A DNA stretch of 64,000 nt, taken from contig WTXI01000012.1 in assembly GCA_022376515.1 (NCBI GenBank), forward strand, positions 846,447 to 910,446. The letters run 5' to 3'. The notes under the pieces were generated by a model. The model saw nothing but the letters and a program-made list of their open reading frames with translations, did not search any database and was not told the DNA's origin. Position 1 is the stretch's first letter. Every line of letters starts with the position of its first letter. Of this stretch, positions 58,294 through 64,000 are shown piece after piece. Origin of the DNA: Lactifluus volemus (Eukaryota; Basidiomycota; Agaricomycetes; Russulales; Russulaceae). A program made the position numbers and the translations under genes.

Positions 58294-60552
58294 CATCAGC
58301 AAAATGTCCGAGCAGCTTAAAGTTACTTAAAGTCACTTAAAAAGTTTTACTTAAAATGTGCTTAAAATATGCTTAAAATGTACTTAAAATTACTTTTTAA
58401 GTAGTTTTAAGTACATTAAGCGAAGCTTAAGACAATTAAGTCATTTAAGCACAATTAAGCAAGTTAAGCGATGCCCATTTTTTAAGCAAAGTGGTCACAT
58501 GATTTTTAATCAACTGCTTAAGTGTCATGTCTGTGTACTTAATTGCACTTAAAATATCTTGTTGACTGCTTACTGCACTTACCAGTTGCTTGATTATCAG
58601 GTGTCGCTTAATTGTCACTTAAAACCACTTAAAACAATTGGTTCACTGGTTACTAGTTATTGTGTTTGCTTAATTGTTACTTAAACATGTACAGTCGCTT
58701 AAAGTCACTTAAATTCGCTTAAAGTCGCTTAATTATCACATAATTAGCTAAGCACACTGAAAATTTTGTGAAGTCGCGAAGTTTTTGCCAAAGTCACAAA
58801 ATTTTGGCTAAGTCGTTCCGGTGCACCTGCATCGGTTGTTTACTCTTGTTTGCTTGATGTTGATTTTCGTTTGCCTCATCATTTTCGTGCCTCTCGTTGT
58901 CTGCGCCTATCCTCCCTCTGTCTCCTCTGTCGCTGACTCCATGTCACGGCCTCTGCTGTCGCCACCACCGCTCGCCGTCTTGCCCCGTCACGTCTCAGCG
59001 TCCCTGCATTCTTGCCACCGCTTCTTGTTTTTTTGACTTCCCCCGCCCCAACGCGTCCCACTGTTGCCCACCTCCGCCCCCTCTCCTCCTCTGCCTCTGC
59101 CTCTGCTGCGTCCTACTGTCTTCCTCACTCTTTGGATCCTATGTGCTACGACCGTGCTACGCCAAATACCTTCCCAACGGCCTCCTGCGCCTGCGCCTGC
59201 GCCACCTCTACCGCTTTCGCCACGACCACATCGCGCGCCTCCTGGACCCACTGGCACCGCCAGGCGGTCCACGGCGTCATGCTGCCTGCGCCGACACCTT
59301 CTGCACCTCCCCGGTATGTTGTCACGCTGTCTGCCCCAACCCAAAGTGTTCTGACTTTCTCTTTTTTTTCTTCTTCCGCCTCCGCTGCCTCCTCCCGCGT
59401 CGTCGCCTGCACCACCTCCTCCTGGGCCTACTGGGCCACTTCCGTCTCCGCCGCCTGCACCGCATTTGCCTCCATATCGCGCGCCTCCTGGACCCACTGG
59501 CACTGCCGGGCGGTCCACGGTGTCATGCTGCCTGCACCGACGCCTTCTGCACCTCCCCGGTATGTTGTCACGCTGTCTGCCCCAACCCAACCGTTCTGAC
59601 TTTTTTTTTTTTTCGCCTCCGCCTCCGCCGCCTCCTCCTGCCCCGCCGCCTGCCCCACCTCCTGTGCCTCCTGGGCCACTTCCGTCTCCTCCGCCGCTGC
59701 CTCCACACCTGCGCTTCCCGCGCCTCCCGCGCCTCCCGCGCCTCCCGTGCCTCCCGTGCAGGCACCGCATATACTCACCTTCGCTATGCCACCCGGTGTC
59801 GCCGTCGTTGATGCGTTTAAAACTCCCTTTTTTTCTATCTTCTCTTTGTACGTCCCTAACTTTGACCCCTTTTTTCAGACCTTATCCGGCATGGCAAAAA
59901 CCACGTTCATGTCCGTCAAGACGACCACCCCGCCTATCCATCTTCCGCTGCTCCCCCATCTGATGCTCAACCGGACCAACGGACTCAGCCGGAACGCCGC
60001 CAGCAGCAGGTACATGCTCAGCCGCAATCACAGCCAAAGCGCCAACAGCAACAGCAACCCATCAAGGCGCAGCCCCGCGTTTGGAGCGCCTCCCGCATTT
60101 GGAGCGCCCCCCACGCCTCCCGTGCCTCCCGCGTCTATCGCGCCTCCCGCGCCTCCCGTACCTCCCGCGCCTCCCGCGTTTGGAGCACCTCCTGTGTTTA
60201 GAGTGCCTCCCATGCCTCCACCACTGGATTGTATTTAGTCCTAGTTACTAATGTTGTAGTGTAATCTCAAATAAATTTTGCTTAAAATGTTCTTAAAAGT
60301 GCTGAAAACTAAACATGCTTGAAATTCACTCAAATGTCAAAATTGACCTGATTTTAAGTAAATAAAAAAACAGAAAATAAGCGAAATTAAGCGAAAATAA
60401 GCGAAAATAAGTGAAAATAAGCAAATTCCTGGAGGCCGACTTGTCTTAAAATGACTTAAAGTGCTTAAAGTGCTTAAAGTACTTAGGAGTACTTAAAAAA
60501 ACTTTTTAAGTAACTTTAAGTAGAAATAAGCTGCTTGGACATTTTGCTGATG
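58294..60552. mobile_element. TIR-bounded non-autonomous element with TTAAG-rich ends, 2.26 kb
   Basis: The ends are inverted copies of CATCAGCAAAATGTCC.AGC followed by AGCTTA. Inside them, both flanks (about 58310-58750 and 60260-60540) are packed with ACTTAA/TTAAGT/GCTTAAAA units. The core (58820-60240) is C+T-biased with CCGCCGC and CTCCCGCGC repeats; the long ORFs on both strands there are compositional. No transposase is encoded. I could not find a matching target duplication beside the ends, so the superfamily is open. Its design parallels the nested element at 20475-21976, but the end sequences differ. Confidence 0.7.
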
Positions 60553-60598
60553 ACTTGACCCGGGAGGTATCACACGTTGGTAGTCGTCGGAGCGGGAG

Positions 60599-61440
60599 TG
60601 TTAGGATTCGCGGATCAGAAATACGACAGATAAGTATAACTGACCTTGCCTTGCCCTAGGACACGAGTGAACACTGAACAGACCAGTACTGACGCCTGAA
60701 CGCCGCACCTTTGTGTAGAAGGATTAGATGTCACAAGAAGTGTTTGATGGCCACGGTAGTGCTCAAGGAGCTACGCTGAGATTCAGAGCAGAGACAACCG
60801 GAGCGAAGCATTGCGAATGGTGAAGGTGCGGTGAGGCTGTAGGTGCATCTGTGTTATGGACTGACACGTGCCTGCTGACTCATACTATACATTTTCGGAC
60901 TGATGACTCATTTCTGCTGACTCCCTTGCTTATGCGAATGGACTGCCGATCGCCTTGATTCAGATCGCTTACTTATTTTCTCTCACGATACAGCCTTCAG
61001 CACCGTACAGCCTCAAGCAACAGCCACATGCACAGGATGACTCGCTGATTCCTGAAACATGTTTCAAACCCTGAAAGCTGTACGAAGGTCACAGCCCCTA
61101 TGGCTGTGTACATAGCCTCGTTCTTCTCTATATAAACCCTGTACTTTCTGCCCTAGAGACCTTAAGTCTCAGTTTTGTTTCGCAATCCAAGTCTTCTATC
61201 TATTAGAACCTTGCTTGCCTAGAAGCATCAGACCTGAGAGAACCCTCTTGACATTACGTCCTTCGACTTCTTGACACTTTGGTCTTATCCCTAAGCCCAA
61301 AGCCCTTGACCTCTGAAACGCTCTTGACTTAGTCGTTTACTAAGTCTCATCTTTATCGAACCTTTGATCTTGACTTGCACGTCTTGCAAGTCTAGTTCTT
61401 GACTTCACGAACGAACGTACACTTCGTACAAAGGTCCCAC
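60599..61440 (+). repeat. 5' LTR and leader of a Ty3/gypsy retrotransposon
   Basis: The stretch starts TGTTAGGATTCGCGG immediately after the previous element and leads into gag, 900 bp downstream. A TATATAAA box at 61129 marks the likely U3 promoter. The right end of the LTR is uncertain; a CA followed by TTGGAACC near 61439 is one possibility. The 3' LTR lies outside the window, so the ends cannot be confirmed by comparison. Confidence 0.5.
61129..61136 (+). promoter_or_regulatory. TATA box of the retrotransposon LTR
   Basis: TATATAAA, 367 bp upstream of the gag ATG at 61503, inside the presumed LTR. Its position fits transcription starting in the R region. Confidence 0.55.
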
Positions 61441-61502
61441 TTGGAACCTTAACACAAACTGAGACTTCTACTCTCACATTTTGTGAACGAAACGAACGAA
61501 CC

Positions 61503-63304
61503 ATGTCAGACAGCTCTAAAGACAGTCCATATGGTAGATTCACCGCATTAGCCGAAGAATCTCCTGAACAAGATCGCCCTACACAAGGCGATGACGACGA
61601 TGACGAAGCCCTTGCGCAGGCCGCTGGGACTAGACTTCGCGCCCACTCCCATACTCCTATGATCTCACTTGAACAAGCAATTGAACAAGTGAAACAACCC
61701 GCGACACCTTCTGACTCTGGAAGTGGCGAAGAACCGAACTACAACATAGCCATGGACCTCTTGCCTGAAAGTCCTACTGATGAACAGCTTGAGCAAATGA
61801 GAAAAATATTTGCTAAGCAACCGACACCTGAACCAGTACCCGACCCAAACGCCCCACTCACTCCTAAAGAACTCCTTGCCCTAAACACTATATTCAAATC
61901 CAAAGCCCCTGCTTCCACAAGCACCTCACCTATCCAATCCCTCGCAGCACGAGCTTTTCATGCAGCTGCACAAGGAGTTGCAGGCTACGCCCTACTCCCC
62001 CTTTCCAAATCGCTTCAGCAACCGCTACAGTAACACCCACCGCTTCAGCCCTCTTTTCCCAACCTAAAGGGAAAAGTAAGAAAACTTCCACCACGGCAAG
62101 TGGTAGTGGAGCAATCTTCAGTGGCGGTGGAGGAGGAGGCGGTACTCCTGGAGGCAGTGGAGGAGGTGGAGGAGCACCCGGTAGCCCTGGAGGAGGAGGA
62201 GGAGGTGGCGGAGGTGGTGGAGGAGGCGGAGCAGCAGCAGCTCCCCTTCAACAAGGCCAAGGCTTTGCTCAAATCCCCGCTGCTGGAGGAGGGTTAATGG
62301 GGATTCCCCCAAAACCCTTCGATGGAAATAGATCGCGATCAAAACGATTCATGGAAATCTTCGAAAATTACCGAAGATTAAACCAAGGAAACCCCGGAAT
62401 GTCGAACCCTGCAAATCGAATCCTCATGTTCACCACATTTATGTCTGGGCCACGTTGCGAAGGCTGGGCCCAAGCACGTCTTAACTCCTTAGGAGGATAC
62501 CTAGACCGTGGAGGAGACCCCAACGACCTAGACCTTTGGATTGGTTTCAAACAAAGGTTCCTTAATGATTTCCGAGATGCCGCCGCAAAGGAAGATGCCC
62601 TTACAAAGTTTGCGAAACTTCGGATGGTCGGAGACGAACTAGACGATTACACTACTTCGTTCAACGACCTTCTTGAAGAAGCAGGCTTTGAAGCCGACGC
62701 TCAAGGGACTATCATTCAGTATCGCGCTGGTCTCAAAGAAGCCCTTCACATGACCATCATGAATCGCGAATGGCCGAAACCAGAAACCCTTGCGGATTGG
62801 CAAGAAGCAGCACGAAAACACTCAGCTGCTTGGACAGAACAAAAATTGTTCAGAGAATTACATGGTGGCGGATCACTAGGACGCATTACTCAGTTACTTG
62901 GCAATGCGCGAGGACAACAACAGCAACGTCGTCCTCAACAGCCACCGCGCCCAGCCCCACGTCCACAACGCGATCCCGACGCTATGGATGTAGACGTCAC
63001 TACTACCCAAAGCAACCGTACCCCTGACCCTGACCGTGAACGCCTCATACGCGAAGGACGATGCTTCTATTGCAAAGAACAAGGCCATCTCTCTCGAGAG
63101 TGCCCTGTTAAGAAGAAACGAAACGCCAACGCTGCCGGCACTACACGCGCTCGTGTTACTGAAACATCCGAAGTAACAACGAAACCCGCTCCCACTCCTT
63201 CTAAAGAGCTTTCGAATACGGAAGTTGCTAAAGCTCTCAAAGCCATGTCTGATGACAAACGCGGCAAACTTGCCGAATTCCTTTCTCAAGATCCGTCTTT
63301 TTAA
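61503..63304 (+). CDS. gag: Ty3/gypsy Gag, with an internal frame change
   Basis: This is the structural capsid/nucleocapsid protein of a Ty3/gypsy element. The ATG frame (61503-62033) encodes an acidic N-terminal region. The rest lies in the -1 frame, open from about 61985 to the stop at 63304. It has a poly-Gly tract (62110-62235), a retrotransposon Gag domain (PFDGNRSRSKRFMEIFENYRR...GWAQARL...LDLWIGFKQRFLNDF) and a CX2CX4HX4C zinc knuckle (CFYCKEQGHLSREC). The two frames overlap for about 50 bp around 62000. A single-base indel there, or recoding, would join them; an indel in this copy is the simpler view. The stop overlaps the pol frame. Confidence 0.85.
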
Positions 63305-64000
63305 AGGGCTCTGATCTCGCCGCCTGGATCCGAGCCTTAGTACCAAATAGCTTGTATTTAAATGCCATATCATCAATGGAAGTTCCCATTATTTATTCAA
63401 GCTATAACGGCGGAACAAGAGAAGACAAAGCGCTTGTCGATAGCGGCGCTACCAGTAATTTTATCGATCATCGAACGGCAGAAAGATGGCAACTGGGAAC
63501 AAAAGATCTAGAAAAACCCATCCAGATCTTTAACGTTGATGGAACAGAAAACAAATTAGGACGAGTCACGAAGTTTTCCACCTTACGCATCCGCATGGGA
63601 AAACTAGAAGAGTTACAAAACTTCTTCATCACAGATCTAGGCATGGACCGCGTCATCCTCGGATACCCATGGCTAGAAACGTTTAACCCACGACTCAATT
63701 GGAAGGAACGAACCCTAGACGATGAAAACCCAAAGATTTGCCTCGAATCCCAATATTATCACGCAGCAGTTACCCTCAAAGAGAAGGCTCGAGCTTTACT
63801 TGCACGAGCCTTAGAACCTGCTGGAAAGTCCCAAGAATGGGCCATTGCGGATACTGAACGACGCACCGCCTCTAGCGCTGCTGTTCAAGGAATACCCCTT
63901 GAATACCAGCGTCATGCTTTCATCTTTGACGAAGAAGCAGCAAAACGCTTCCCTCCTAGCCGAGGAAAATTTGACATGGAGATAAAGTTAAACCAGACGC
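63304..64000 (+). CDS. pol: Ty3/gypsy Pol, N-terminal part (aspartic protease), runs off the window
   Basis: The frame is open from the end of gag to the window edge. It encodes a retropepsin with the catalytic motif ALVDSGATSNF, followed by DRVILGYPWL, the usual second hallmark. Then comes the linker toward reverse transcriptase. It lies in the -1 frame relative to gag. At the gag stop the sequence CTTTTTAA allows a Phe tRNA on TTT (63299-63301) to re-pair with TTT one base back, entering pol through TTA. An ATG at 63376 is an alternative internal start. RT, RNase H and integrase would lie beyond the window. Confidence 0.85.

Noticed and set aside
58897..60238. Overlapping long ORFs (304 aa on +, 260 aa on - and others) in the TTAAG-flanked element
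   Set aside because: Same compositional cause; at least four frames are open together and none has a recognisable domain.
58270..60570. 8-bp or TA target duplication around the TTAAG element
   Set aside because: I compared several offsets of the flanks (ACGTTCAT against ATGACTTG and neighbours) and none match, so I left the superfamily open.
62045..62342. Glu/Val-rich and Ser/Leu-rich ORFs over the gag poly-Gly tract
   Set aside because: Other-frame readings of GGA repeats; the gag frame through the same bases continues into a capsid domain and zinc knuckle.
1..64000. CRISPR arrays, bacterial operons, phage or integron features
   Set aside because: Nothing of the kind is visible. Introns, poly(A) retroposons and protein families are all eukaryotic.

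Overview
This window is from a basidiomycete fungus, most likely a mushroom-forming Agaricomycete. The evidence is frequent short introns (about 43-63 bp, GT-AG with two likely GC-AG), FunK1-type fungal kinases, several paralogous F-box genes, a Kin1-type kinase with a KA1 tail, and a heavy load of eukaryotic transposable elements. There is no sign of bacterial operons. I worked by eye, without searches, so family names rest on motifs and exon joins rest on splice sites and phase arithmetic.

Layout. (1) 1-7.07 kb is a tandem array with a period near 3.5 kb. Each unit has a decayed MBOAT (wax-synthase-like) acyltransferase on the + strand and an F-box gene on the - strand. (2) 6.24-27.7 kb is a large imperfect inverted repeat. 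The left arm (about 6.24-11.62 kb) carries the third MBOAT pseudogene, a FunK1 kinase gene and a 3' stub of a Ser/Pro-rich gene. The right arm (about 15.14-27.68 kb) carries the parent Ser/Pro-rich gene end, a second FunK1 gene and an intact MBOAT gene. (3) The right arm is split at 19.17-25.89 kb by a 6.7-kb hAT transposon. Its - strand exons join in phase from a Ulp1-like cysteine protease into a hAT transposase. That gene is itself broken by a nested 1.5-kb non-autonomous hAT. (4) 29.4-36.6 kb (- strand) holds an intact F-box gene and a chimeric gene: an unknown-family N-terminal part spliced to an F-box part. A poly(A)-tailed retroposon interrupts the chimera and itself contains a hAT MITE. 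(5) 37.9-53.6 kb is the most ordinary stretch: a single-pass membrane protein gene, a D-xylulose kinase gene and a KIN1 gene. (6) 54.3-58.3 kb (+ strand) has a second copy of the 29.4-kb F-box gene, followed by a member of the unknown family with a C-terminal zinc ribbon, an 86-bp poly(A) retroposon and a further family fragment. (7) 58.3-60.55 kb is a TIR-bounded element with TTAAG-rich ends. From 60.6 kb to the window end lies the 5' part of a Ty3/gypsy retrotransposon (LTR, gag, protease).

The window records repeated cycles of duplication, insertion and decay: tandem duplication, inverted duplication, at least three layers of hAT-type elements, poly(A) retroposition and one gene fusion. 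The clearest conserved cellular functions are xylulose phosphorylation (pentose catabolism) and the Kin1 polarity/cell-wall kinase. The FunK1, F-box and MBOAT genes belong to families that expand rapidly in mushroom genomes.
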